Source: Amphibacillus sp052055485 (lineage in GTDB: Bacteria; Bacillota; Bacilli; Bacillales; Amphibacillaceae). Taken from it: a stretch of 64,000 bases of DNA. Where the stretch lies: assembly GCF_052055485.1 (NCBI RefSeq), contig NZ_CP197171.1:1054001-1118000 (forward strand), written 5' to 3'. The notes under the pieces were generated by a model. It did not search any database and was not told the origin of the DNA. It saw nothing but the letters and a program-made list of their open reading frames with translations. Numbering within the stretch: the first letter of the stretch is position 1; the number at the start of each line of letters is the position of its first letter. Shown here in pieces: positions 33,960 through 41,901 of the stretch. The position numbers and the translations under genes were made by a program.

Positions 33960-35197
33960 AGCAATGGATTGGATTAGTGCTATTTCCTCTTCTTTTCATT
34001 CTATCTGGATGTGAAGATATGATCGAGGTAGAGCAGGAGTCATTTGTTATTGCGATAGGAATGGATCAAACAGATCAAGATGGTATTTACCAATTTACTT
34101 TCCAAATTGCCAATCCAAATATGGCTAATTATGGACAGGATGGAGGAGAAAGTGAATCAGATGAAATTATTACTGTACAAGGTTCAGATATCAGGACAGC
34201 CAAGGATAAGGCGGATGCTATTGTTACCAAAAAGGTTTCTTTGGACCATACAGCTATTTTTGTTATTTCTGAAGAATTAGCAAGATCAGAGGAATTCTTA
34301 CGGATTATTCAACCAGCCTCTCGAACAACTCATATGCGGCACGATATTCAAATCATTGTTTCTAAGGAAAAAGCGGAACTTTTTTTAAACAATAATAATC
34401 CAAGCTTAGAACAAAAACCCTATAAATACTTTCAATATAAAATTGAACAAACGAGTGAAGCAGGGATTATTCCAGATGCGGATTTACACCGTTTTCTTCA
34501 GATCACTGAAGGAGATGCTGATTTATTTTTAGCCATTTATGCAACAACCATTCATGAAGAAGAAGAAGAAGAAAAAGAAGATCAATATATTGCGGGGGAA
34601 CTGTTACAAAGAGGCGGGAATGATACCCAATTTCTTGGCTCTGCCGTCTTTAAAGAAGGAATAATGATCGATATATTAACTGGACAAGAAACCAGACTTG
34701 CCAACTTATTAGACAAGACGATTGAATTGGATGAGTTATTAACGACTTATCAAGATCCGATTAATCCTGAATATTATATTTCAGGAAACTACATCCAGAA
34801 TTCAGAACCGAAGATTGATATTGAATATGATGCTGAGCGCAATCACGCAACCATTGATGTCACTGTTTTTTTCGAATTTGAAATATTAGCTATGCCAAGT
34901 TTAGTTAATTACGCTGATAATGAGAAATACAGGAAGATTCTAATTAGAGAATTGGAAGATTATACGACTCAGTTAACTGAAAAATTTATAAAAAAAACAC
35001 AAGAAGAATATAAGGGGGAGCCCTTTTATTGGTCACTTTTTATTCGAAAGCATTTCAAAGATGTTCCGAGCTACGAGAAAGCAGACTGGATGAATCATAT
35101 CTATCCAAATGCAGATATCAATATTAAATTTAAACTAACTAGACTACAATTTGGAAAAACATTGACAGATACAAATCTTGATGAAGTGAGAGATTAA
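33956..35197 (+). CDS. Spore germinant receptor C subunit (Ger(x)C lipoprotein)
   Basis: A 413-residue Ger(x)C-family lipoprotein. The signal ends LLFILSGC with acylated Cys19; the mature start EVEQESFVIAIGMDQTDQDG is the family motif, and DKADAIVTKKVSLDHTAIFV follows. It is anchored to the outer face of the spore inner membrane and completes the receptor. The GTG start overlaps the B gene stop (GTGA) with AAAGGGGAG upstream, indicating coupling. Confidence 0.92.
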   Translation: MKQWIGLVLFPLLFILSGCEDMIEVEQESFVIAIGMDQTDQDGIYQFTFQIANPNMANYGQDGGESESDEIITVQGSDIRTAKDKADAIVTKKVSLDHTAIFVISEELARSEEFLRIIQPASRTTHMRHDIQIIVSKEKAELFLNNNNPSLEQKPYKYFQYKIEQTSEAGIIPDADLHRFLQITEGDADLFLAIYATTIHEEEEEEKEDQYIAGELLQRGGNDTQFLGSAVFKEGIMIDILTGQETRLANLLDKTIELDELLTTYQDPINPEYYISGNYIQNSEPKIDIEYDAERNHATIDVTVFFEFEILAMPSLVNYADNEKYRKILIRELEDYTTQLTEKFIKKTQEEYKGEPFYWSLFIRKHFKDVPSYEKADWMNHIYPNADINIKFKLTRLQFGKTLTDTNLDEVRD

Positions 35198-35198
35198 C

Positions 35199-35369
35199 AT
35201 GCCAATATTTTTATTTACGCTAGCTTGTCTGTATTTAACATATTATTGCCTTCACTTTTGCAGCCACTTGATTAAACAAAAAAATTACCTTGGGCTTGTT
35301 TCTGTCATTGCGCTTAATATCAGCATCATTGTCTTCACGATCATTTTAATTATCATCCGATTTTATTAA
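35199..35369 (+). CDS. Small two-TM protein ending the ger operon, possible receptor D subunit
   Basis: A 56-residue frame starting one base after the gerC-type stop codon. It has two hydrophobic segments, roughly residues 3-22 (IFLFTLACLYLTYYC) and 31-54 (GLVSVIALNISIIVFTIILI), joined by a short basic loop SHLIKQKN. Some germinant receptor operons of Bacillus carry a fourth gene of this size and topology, such as gerKD, that modulates receptor activity. The ribosome-binding sequence GTGAGAG is weak, so coupling to the C gene is likely. A terminator follows immediately. Sequence similarity to known D subunits was not tested. Confidence 0.65.
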   Translation: MPIFLFTLACLYLTYYCLHFCSHLIKQKNYLGLVSVIALNISIIVFTIILIIIRFY

Positions 35370-35371
35370 GG

Positions 35372-35412
35372 ACTGTTGCACCATGAAGAATAAATGGTGC
35401 AACAGTTTTTTG
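35372..35412 (+). terminator. Terminator of ger operon
   Basis: A 13-bp perfect stem ACTGTTGCACCAT/ATGGTGCAACAGT is followed by TTTTTT. The GTTGCAC arm resembles the metG terminator and belongs to the dispersed repeat family. Confidence 0.92.
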
Positions 35413-35419
35413 TGAGGAT

Positions 35420-35905
35420 TAGAAATAAGAATAGAACATTTTGATCAATTTTTTAACTTGAAAATTCGAATAAAGTGAAACTTTGTTCAGTAGGAATTTT
35501 TTCGACACACAAATCTTTTCGGTGGGGCGAGTAGTCGCACTAAATAAGTGCTACTATTAGTATTTACAAGGTTAGCAAAAATTGGCTTATCGTCAAGTCT
35601 TTATGGCGAATGCCATCGTTTGACTTATACGATCGTCAATAACATCTTTTATTTTTTTTGATCGTGCAAGAATAAGTATTTTTCTTATTCTGAGTCTCAG
35701 GACGTGCTAGTGTCGACGATGTGATAGGACGTCGCTTCTTAAGTAGACCAGCCAGTTACACTGCACTAAAATGAGATAGAAGCTCTATCCTGTGTTTTAG
35801 TTTGAGATTTCATTTGAAAGGCAGGATAGTAAGACCCTACTTATCTTGTCTAAATGGAATAAAGGAAAAGTTAGGATAGCCATTTTACAACAGCTTCTAT
35901 TTTTC
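35420..35905. repeat. Long composite copy of the dispersed intergenic repeat
   Basis: About 490 bp without a gene, lying between the ger terminator and dgk. It contains TCTTTTCGGTGGGGCGAGTA with GTCGCA (from 35514), then GGACGTGCTAGTG near 35701, GAGATAGAAGCTCTATCC near 35771, AGGATAGTAAGACC near 35822, and ends with ACAACAGCTTCT near 35890. The order of motifs parallels the 2.36-2.9 kb gap. Confidence 0.55.
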
Positions 35906-35999
35906 TTGCCCAGCTTATCCACCGAAAAAATAAGAAATATGTTAAAATAGGCTTTGTCTTATTTTGTCACAGATTGTTTTCAGGAGGGAAATATGTATA

Positions 36000-36641
36000 A
36001 TGGAAAATATTCCTTTTATTGCGGTTGAGGGACCAATTGGTGTTGGTAAAACATCGCTAGCAAAGAAAATCGCTAATCAATTTAATTTTCATTTACTTAA
36101 AGAAATTGTTGAGGAAAATCCTTTCTTAGGTAAATTTTATGATGATATTGAAGCATGGAGCTTCCAAACTGAGATGTTTTTCTTATGTAATCGCTATAAG
36201 CAATTAGAAGATATTGAGCGTGACTATCTCAAGCAACAAAAACCGATCGTATCGGATTACCATATTATGAAAAATATGATTTTTGCAAAAAGAACCTTAT
36301 CTGAACAGCAGTTTGATAAATATGAACAAATTTATCAAATTTTAGTTAAAGACCAACCACGCCCAAATGTATTAATTTATTTAGATGCTAGCCTTGAAAC
36401 ACTCCTTCAACGAATTGATCAAAGGGGCCGATCTGTTGAAGAAAAGATTCAAGCTTCATATTTGGAACAACTACGCCAAGATTATCGAACTTATATGGAT
36501 ACATTCGAACTCGATCATCCTAATATCCCGATTATCCGGATTAACGGAGATAAAATGGACTTTATCAAACATCAAGCGGATCTCGAGAAAATATTTGCAG
36601 ATATTAAATATTACCTTAATAAAGGAGCCCAACAATTATGA
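36000..36641 (+). CDS. dgk: Deoxyguanosine kinase
   Basis: A 213-residue deoxynucleoside kinase, YaaG in B. subtilis, making dGMP from salvaged deoxyguanosine. The P-loop is FIAVEGPIGVGKTSLAKKIA, the base-binding region IEAWSFQTEMFFLCNRYKQ follows, and the lid is QRIDQRGRSVEE. DYHIMKN replaces the DRS-type motif, as is normal for dgk. The ATG at 36000 is chosen inside a longer open frame; AGGAGG lies 12 bp upstream, slightly far. It overlaps dck by 4 bp, so the two kinases are coupled. Confidence 0.92.
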   Translation: MENIPFIAVEGPIGVGKTSLAKKIANQFNFHLLKEIVEENPFLGKFYDDIEAWSFQTEMFFLCNRYKQLEDIERDYLKQQKPIVSDYHIMKNMIFAKRTLSEQQFDKYEQIYQILVKDQPRPNVLIYLDASLETLLQRIDQRGRSVEEKIQASYLEQLRQDYRTYMDTFELDHPNIPIIRINGDKMDFIKHQADLEKIFADIKYYLNKGAQQL

Positions 36642-37297
36642 ATTTAAGAGAAAAATATAAGATTCCAAATGATAGTATTATTACGATCGCTGGGACAGTT
36701 GGAATTGGAAAATCAACCATGACCCATGCACTAGCAAAAGCACTAAAATTCCATACTTCTCTTGAAAAAGTAGATACCAATCCATATTTAGATAAGTTTT
36801 ATGCTGATTTTGAACGTTGGAGCTTTCATTTACAGATTTACTTTTTAGCTGAACGCTTTAAAGAACAAAAACGTATTTTTGAATATGGTGGTGGCTTCAT
36901 TCAAGATCGGTCAATCTATGAGGATACGGGTATTTTTGCTAAAATGCATTATGATAATGGAACAATGACTCCAGAAGACTACCAAACTTATCGGAACCTT
37001 TTTGATGCAATGGTGATGACCCCATATTTTCCACACCCTGATCTTCTTATTTATCTAGAAGGTTCACTGGATGAAGTGATTGCTAGAATTAAAGATCGTG
37101 GGCGTGAGATGGAACAACAAACGCCACTTTCTTATTGGGAGGAAATGCATAAACGCTATCAAGATTGGATTAACAGCTTCAATGCATGTCCGATCTTGCG
37201 CATTAATATCAATGATTATGATTTAATGAATGATCAGACCTCCATTGAACCTATCCTTGAAAAAATCGGTCGTTTTATCAATTATTCACGAAACTAA
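36638..37297 (+). CDS. dck: Deoxyadenosine/deoxycytidine kinase
   Basis: A 219-residue deoxynucleoside kinase, YaaF in B. subtilis. The P-loop is ITIAGTVGIGKSTMTHALA, the catalytic segment FIQDRSIYEDTGIFAKMH carries the DRS motif, and the lid is ARIKDRGREMEQ. It phosphorylates dAdo and dCyd for DNA precursor salvage. ATG overlaps the dgk stop (ATGA) with AAAGGAG upstream. The pair is close to tRNA-Ser and serS as in B. subtilis. Confidence 0.93.
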   Translation: MNLREKYKIPNDSIITIAGTVGIGKSTMTHALAKALKFHTSLEKVDTNPYLDKFYADFERWSFHLQIYFLAERFKEQKRIFEYGGGFIQDRSIYEDTGIFAKMHYDNGTMTPEDYQTYRNLFDAMVMTPYFPHPDLLIYLEGSLDEVIARIKDRGREMEQQTPLSYWEEMHKRYQDWINSFNACPILRININDYDLMNDQTSIEPILEKIGRFINYSRN

Positions 37298-37316
37298 ACA
37301 TGAAAAATTATTAAAA

Positions 37317-37346
37317 GAGGCTGGGAGCTATCCTAGCCTTTTCTAT
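37317..37346. terminator. Terminator shared by dck and speG-like gene
   Basis: AGGCTgGGA and TCCtAGCCT form a hairpin followed by TTTTCT on the plus strand and by CTCTTTTAAT on the minus strand. It overlaps the end of the converging acetyltransferase gene. Confidence 0.7.
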
Positions 37347-37857
37347 CATTGCTTACATAATCATCTCGCAATAAACTCATGACATATCCATCATAATATT
37401 GACCGTCAACAAAGTAATGCTGCTTTAATTCACCTTCAATTTGAAAACCAACTTTTTGATAAATATGGATAGCTTTCTCGTTGTTTTTTACGACTTCTAA
37501 ATATAACTTGTGTAAGTTCAATTGATTAAATCCATACTCTATAAGTAACCGCGATGCATCTGTGGCATATCCTTTTCCTTGCTGAGTGGGATCAAACATA
37601 ATCGCAAATTCTGCATTGCGATGACGCACGGATATACTATAAAGAGCAAGCAGACCTACTTTTTCATCCCCATACATTAAAATAAATTGCCTATGAGAAT
37701 CGCTTTCCTGGCTTGATTGATATTCCTTTTCTAGTTTTTCCATCGTTGTATAGGGTTCATTACACCAATAATTTGCTACATCAGGATTTGTATGCATTTG
37801 ATAAATAAAGTCTAAATCACCTTTTCCTAGTGGGCGAAGGTACAAGTCTGTTTTCAT
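37333..37857 (-). CDS. speG: GNAT acetyltransferase, SpeG-like (spermidine N1-acetyltransferase)
   Basis: A 174-residue GNAT protein resembling SpeG along its length. It has LYLRPLGKGDLDFIYQMHTN, NYWCNEPYTT near residue 31, the acetyl-CoA motif QQGKGYATDASRLLIEYGF and the SpeG tail KAIHIYQKVGFQIEGELKQH with FVDGQYYDGYVM. It would acetylate spermidine or spermine to limit polyamine toxicity. AGGAGAGAG precedes the ATG. It is monocistronic and converges on dck. Confidence 0.85.
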   Translation of the reverse strand: MKTDLYLRPLGKGDLDFIYQMHTNPDVANYWCNEPYTTMEKLEKEYQSSQESDSHRQFILMYGDEKVGLLALYSISVRHRNAEFAIMFDPTQQGKGYATDASRLLIEYGFNQLNLHKLYLEVVKNNEKAIHIYQKVGFQIEGELKQHYFVDGQYYDGYVMSLLRDDYVSNDRKG

Positions 37858-37948
37858 TTACTCTCTCCTCATCTATTATTAAGTAAAAAAACTTAGCTGA
37901 CATTAGCCAGCTAAGTTTTATTTATATTGTCATATGATTCATAAATAA

Positions 37949-38041
37949 TGGCGGAGGAAGAGGGATTCGAACCCCCGCGGGCCGTGAAGCCCCTGTCGGT
38001 TTTCAAGACCGATCCCTTCAGCCAGGCTTGGGTATTCCTCC
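37949..38041 (-). tRNA. tRNA-Ser (anticodon UGA)
   Basis: A 93-nt class II tRNA on the minus strand. The acceptor stem is GGAGGAA/TTCCTCC with discriminator G and encoded CCA. The anticodon stem TCGGT/ACCGA holds loop CTTGAAA, giving anticodon UGA. A long variable arm and the T-loop GGTTCGAATCC are present. It stands near serS, as the B. subtilis trnSL-Ser1 gene does, but here an ABC/two-component module lies between. Confidence 0.97.
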
Positions 38042-38241
38042 GTGAATTAACGACAAGATTTATAATATCAGTTCTTATTATACCTGTCAACTTTTTTAAA
38101 AAGATGAACTTAGTTATCTAAAATCAGTATTTATTATTACACTCAATCGCCTAACTCTATGTTAGTTATTGTTTCATTAATATAAGAGAACTATTCAATA
38201 TCTTCTGACAACCCAACTGAGTGGATTAGCCATTCATATAG

Positions 38242-38295
38242 TTAAGAATCAATTAAGAATTAGTTAATAGCTGATTTAATTTTACCTGTTATGCT
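38242..38295 (+). promoter_or_regulatory. 11-bp-phased direct repeats and promoter upstream of ABC transporter
   Basis: TTAAGAATCAA, TTAAGAATTAG, TTAATAGCTGA and TTTAATTTTAC follow one another exactly 11 bp apart (38242-38285). A -10-like TATGCT lies at 38290-38295 and the matching -35 position is poor. This pattern is typical of OmpR-type response-regulator activation sites and the partner regulator may be the one encoded at 40971-41651. Confidence 0.6.
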
Positions 38296-38339
38296 AGGAG
38301 TGTCAATAAGTTAAGAGCTAACTATTGGGAGGATTGATG

Positions 38340-39242
38340 ATGGAAAAGGTATTAGATATAAAAGCAATCAATAAAAAATATGGTAAACAACACGCTTTAA
38401 AGGATATTTCTTTACAAATTAATAAGGGTGATATTTATGGGATTATTGGACGAAATGGTGCTGGGAAAACAACACTTTTGAAGAGTATTGTTAAAATGAT
38501 CGGCGTGGACTCTGGAGAAATCCAACTGTTTGGCTCGGTTTCAAAAAAAGAATATCTAAAACAATTGAAAAGGGTGGGTAATATTATTGAGACACCCGTT
38601 GCTTATGATCAGCTAACTGCAAAAGAGAATTTAACGTACTATTGTAAATTAAATGGAATAGTTGAGAAAAATGCAGTTGCACAAGCACTAGAATTCGTTG
38701 ATCTTAAAGATACTGGTAAGAAAAGATACAAAAACTTTTCTTTAGGAATGAAACAAAAATTAGGACTTGCCATTGCTTTGCTCAATAAACCTGATTTTTT
38801 AATTTTAGATGAACCGATCAATGGACTTGACCCGATTGCCATTGTAGAGTTTCGAGAATTATTATTGAAATTAAATCAAGAAAATATCACAATTTTAATT
38901 TCTAGTCATGTTTTAGATGAACTGTATCATGTAGCGACTCGCTTTGGTTTTATTAAAGATGGAATTTTAGTTGAAGAAATAACTAAGGAAACATTCATAG
39001 AAAAAAACCAAGCCTTTATTCATCTCGAAGTCAAAAATACAAAACAAGCTACTCGTGTACTTGAAACAATGGCAATTAAAGATTTTAAAATTGTCAGCCA
39101 AACTCAGATCAATATTTACCAAACAGAAATGCCCATTCATATCTTAAGTCGAGAACTTATAATGAATGATGTAGCTATCAACAGTATTTATCAAGAAAAT
39201 GAAAGCTTAGAAAATTACTTCAAAGATTTGATTACGATATAG
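38340..39242 (+). CDS. ABC transporter ATP-binding protein (bacteriocin/bacitracin-type)
   Basis: A 300-residue ABC ATPase. Walker A is GIIGRNGAGKTTLLKSIV, the signature FSLGMKQKLGLAIALL, Walker B FLILDEPINGLDP and the switch is ISSHVLDEL. This FSLGMKQRLG type is typical of BcrA/lantibiotic-immunity ATPases with a separate permease. The C-terminal 80 residues form an accessory domain. The ATG at 38340 has GGGAGG seven bases upstream; an ATG at 38337 is also possible. It is paired with the permease 21 bp downstream. Peptide-antibiotic export or immunity is inferred only from family and context. Confidence 0.85.
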   Translation: MEKVLDIKAINKKYGKQHALKDISLQINKGDIYGIIGRNGAGKTTLLKSIVKMIGVDSGEIQLFGSVSKKEYLKQLKRVGNIIETPVAYDQLTAKENLTYYCKLNGIVEKNAVAQALEFVDLKDTGKKRYKNFSLGMKQKLGLAIALLNKPDFLILDEPINGLDPIAIVEFRELLLKLNQENITILISSHVLDELYHVATRFGFIKDGILVEEITKETFIEKNQAFIHLEVKNTKQATRVLETMAIKDFKIVSQTQINIYQTEMPIHILSRELIMNDVAINSIYQENESLENYFKDLITI

Positions 39243-39263
39243 GAGAAGAGGAGGAAAAGTAAC

Positions 39264-40025
39264 ATGTTAAATATGATTCGTGCAGATATTTATCGTTTGT
39301 TGCATACAAGATCGTTTTGGATTACCGAATTAGTCATCACACTACTTGCTATCCTTTTTGCAGTATCTGGTGAAAGAGTGGGAATCATGGTGGATGGGGA
39401 ACAAATCAATGAAATAGGAGAGTTGGTGGTTACTGGAATCAATAGTGTGCAAATTATTAATAATACCTTCATTTTTTATTATCTGCTACCTTTAATTATT
39501 TTAGTTTTAGGCAGTGAATATTCTAAGGGCACCCTTAAAAATATTATTACAACTGGAACATCTCGAAGTACTTTTTTCTTTGGCAAATTCTTTAGTTATG
39601 CAGTGATTGCCTTTGTCCAATATGTTTGGTTATTGTTAGTGGCTTTCATTGCAGGAAGTTTGATCGGTGGATTTGGAGAAATAACGGGGGAAATACTACT
39701 AGATCAACTCTATTATATTTTAGCTGGCTGTCTGTTTATATTCGCCATGTCAACGATTACCAACTTTGTCTTATACTTAACAAAAACAACAGCCGTGAGT
39801 ATTCTCATTGCGATCATATTTCCGTTGGCTATCTTTCTCTGGCATACCATACAGCCAAATTTAACGTTTCTTAATTATCTTGATATGCAAGGTGCCTTTG
39901 AAAATGTGGTTACAACAACTTTTAAAACAGCTCATGAAATGCAAACATCATTTATTGGTGCCATTTTGATCATAGGTATTGGACTAACGCTGACAAATTG
40001 GTTATTTAATAAACAAGATTTTTAA
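39264..40025 (+). CDS. ABC-2 type permease, partner of upstream ATPase
   Basis: A 253-residue membrane protein with six predicted helices. It starts MLNMIRADIYRLLHTRSFWI, followed by a first helix and an external loop, and carries the ABC-2 hallmark GSEYSKGTLKNIITTGTSRS near residue 83. Such permeases with BcrA-type ATPases export or shed antimicrobial peptides or act as lantibiotic-immunity transporters. GAGGAGG-like sequence precedes the ATG. It converges with the histidine kinase gene over a shared terminator. Confidence 0.8.
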   Translation: MLNMIRADIYRLLHTRSFWITELVITLLAILFAVSGERVGIMVDGEQINEIGELVVTGINSVQIINNTFIFYYLLPLIILVLGSEYSKGTLKNIITTGTSRSTFFFGKFFSYAVIAFVQYVWLLLVAFIAGSLIGGFGEITGEILLDQLYYILAGCLFIFAMSTITNFVLYLTKTTAVSILIAIIFPLAIFLWHTIQPNLTFLNYLDMQGAFENVVTTTFKTAHEMQTSFIGAILIIGIGLTLTNWLFNKQDF

Positions 40026-40036
40026 TCAAACGACAG

Positions 40037-40073
40037 ATAGCTAAAGAAGTCATATTCTGATTTCTTTAGCTAT
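40037..40073. terminator. Shared terminator of ABC operon and two-component operon
   Basis: Arms ATAGCTAAAGAA and TTCTTTAGCTAT form a perfect 12-bp stem between the converging permease and kinase genes, overlapping the last bases of the kinase gene. Confidence 0.75.
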
Positions 40074-40954
40074 GTTTGTGAAAAGGTGATTGTTACTTCA
40101 TAGTTATTTGATTGAGTAGTAATAGACAGCATACCAGATAATCTGTTAGTCAACTCTTGGACAATAAATAAACCAATGCCAGAATGCTCGCTTTGGCGTG
40201 CAAGATCCTCCATATAAAAACGTTCAGTTAACCGTTCAGGATGCTGGATCGATTCTTTAGTATTATTCCGAGCAATAAATAAAATAGCATCGTCTACTTG
40301 CTTTAAAACCAGTTTCCCATGCGTGTGGCCATGGGTAAGCATATTCCCTAAGATATTTTGAAAAATACGATTTAACGCATGGTTATCAGCAGTCAAATAA
40401 AGATTTTTTTCGATATCAATGTCTAATTGGAAGGCTTTCTCTTCAAAGGAATGGTAGAAAGTTAATAGATTTTCTTCTAAACAACGTGAAAGATTTATTT
40501 TTTCTAAATAGAGTTCTACTTGATTTTCATTAATTCTTTGATAATCTAACAGATGTTCTAAGCGGGTATCAACAACTTCTAAATTTGCATGGATTTTTGT
40601 TAAGATATCTTTTTGTATGTCAAGAGTGAGGTTTTCTGTCAATAGATGTTGTACATAACCAGTAGCAACAGTTAGTGGTGTTCTTAAATCGTGCGAAATA
40701 TTATGGATCGCTTGTTCCAAGTGCTGTGTTTCTGTTACCAATTTTGTTCGTGTTTCTTTTTTATTTCTCAATACCTGATTATTTAGTAAAGTAATTTTCT
40801 TCAAAAAAGGCATTCGTGTGTGCAAATGTAGTTCTTGATTCGTATTATTTTCTACAATAAATTGTAATTGTGATACATAACTTTTCAGATCATAGATTAA
40901 AAAGGCGAGATAAATAAGTAAAATTAAGCAAAATGCTCCCCAAAACCATGCCAT
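40070..40954 (-). CDS. Sensor histidine kinase
   Basis: A 294-residue kinase with one N-terminal membrane helix (residues 5-20) and no obvious extracellular domain, followed by HNISHDLRTPLTVATGYVQH with phospho-His88, the N-box LNRIFQNILGN and the G-box EHSGIGLFIVQEL. Small kinases lacking an external sensor often detect peptide antibiotics through a partner transporter. The ATG at 40954 is preferred: AAAGGA lies 9 bp before it. The frame stays open into the regulator gene, so an overlapping longer form is possible but less likely. Confidence 0.85.
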   Translation of the reverse strand: MAWFWGAFCLILLIYLAFLIYDLKSYVSQLQFIVENNTNQELHLHTRMPFLKKITLLNNQVLRNKKETRTKLVTETQHLEQAIHNISHDLRTPLTVATGYVQHLLTENLTLDIQKDILTKIHANLEVVDTRLEHLLDYQRINENQVELYLEKINLSRCLEENLLTFYHSFEEKAFQLDIDIEKNLYLTADNHALNRIFQNILGNMLTHGHTHGKLVLKQVDDAILFIARNNTKESIQHPERLTERFYMEDLARQSEHSGIGLFIVQELTNRLSGMLSITTQSNNYEVTITFSQT

Positions 40955-40970
40955 TATGTTCATTCCTTTC

Positions 40971-41651
40971 TTAAGATAATTTAATACCGATCCCCCAAAC
41001 CGTTGTGATATATTGATTTTTATCATCTAGTTGTTTGATTTTTTTACGAACATTACTAATGTGGACATTGATTGTATTCTCATCACCATAGTATGATTCG
41101 CCCCAGATTAACTCATAGAGCTGCTCTTTGGTGTAGACTTTATCTGGATGCTGAATTAAAAGAGCTAAAATATCAAACTCTTTTCGCTTTAAAGGAAGAC
41201 GTGCCCCTTTTTTATTGCCTATTTCAAATGAATCAGGATACAATGTCAAATTTTTATATTGTAGAATATCTGTTGTCGTTATTTTTTCTTCATGTGAATG
41301 GGTTCTAAGTTGCACCACGATTCGAGCTTTCAATTCATTGTTGTTGAATGGTTTGGTGAGATAGTCATTTGCACCTTTCAATAACAGTTCAGCAATATCA
41401 TTTTGATTACTGATAGCGGTCAGAATAATGATTGGGATCTGTGATGTTTGTCGTACTTCTTCTAAAACTTCCTGACCACTTTTTCCTGGTAACATACGGT
41501 CAAGAATAATCAAATCAAAGGATTGTTGTTGAAATAGCAGTAAACCTTCTGTACCTGAAAAGGCTTGTGTAATTTGATAATCTTTAGATAAAATCGTATG
41601 TAACATCTTACTCGTTTCAATACTGTCTTCTACAAGTAGGATTCTTTTCAT
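40971..41651 (-). CDS. OmpR/PhoB-family response regulator
   Basis: A 226-residue response regulator. The receiver domain has acidic residues in LVEDS, phospho-Asp51 in LIILDRMLPG, Thr in ILTAIS and Lys in YLTKPF. The winged-helix DNA-binding domain spans about 125-226 with RLPLKRKEFDILALLIQHPD and NTINVHISNVRKKI. It is upstream of the kinase gene with a 16-bp gap. Proteins of this class bind direct repeats spaced about 11 bp, like those before the ABC transporter. Confidence 0.93.
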   Translation of the reverse strand: MKRILLVEDSIETSKMLHTILSKDYQITQAFSGTEGLLLFQQQSFDLIILDRMLPGKSGQEVLEEVRQTSQIPIIILTAISNQNDIAELLLKGANDYLTKPFNNNELKARIVVQLRTHSHEEKITTTDILQYKNLTLYPDSFEIGNKKGARLPLKRKEFDILALLIQHPDKVYTKEQLYELIWGESYYGDENTINVHISNVRKKIKQLDDKNQYITTVWGIGIKLS

Positions 41652-41669
41652 AAAGATCTCCTTCCATTC

Positions 41670-41790
41670 TTCAAGAGGATGTTCAAAAAGTTCAGTTAAA
41701 ATGACATGTCAAGAACAGATGAGCTTCGACTAACTACCGACACTAGTCTTCACCCTCCTTTTGAAATGCACGTCAAGGACATTTTAGCAT
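41670..41790. repeat. Possible intergenic repeat relic
   Basis: The segment starts AAGAGGATGTTCAAAAAGTT and holds AATGACATGTCAAGAACAGA and CACCCTCCTTTTGAAATGCA. Phrases of this kind are common in non-coding repeats of Bacillaceae, but only one copy is in this window. No open frame is seen. Confidence 0.3.
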
Positions 41791-41846
41791 GAAAAAGGAA
41801 AATTAGTTACAATTGAGCTAAAAAATAGTCTATCAGTTCTGATCAT

Positions 41847-41888
41847 AAAATAAAACACCCCTTCACCGTATATTCAGGGTAAAGGGGA
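41847..41888 (-). terminator. Terminator after aldo-keto reductase
   Basis: On the minus strand CCCCTTTACCC and GGTGAAGGGG form a stem followed by TGTTTTATTTT. Confidence 0.85.
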
Positions 41889-41901
41889 TTGTCAGCTAAT
41901 G

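Noticed and set aside
41670..41790. Insertion-sequence remnant
   Set aside because: No transposase fragment or terminal inverted repeats could be identified, so only a low-confidence repeat is reported.
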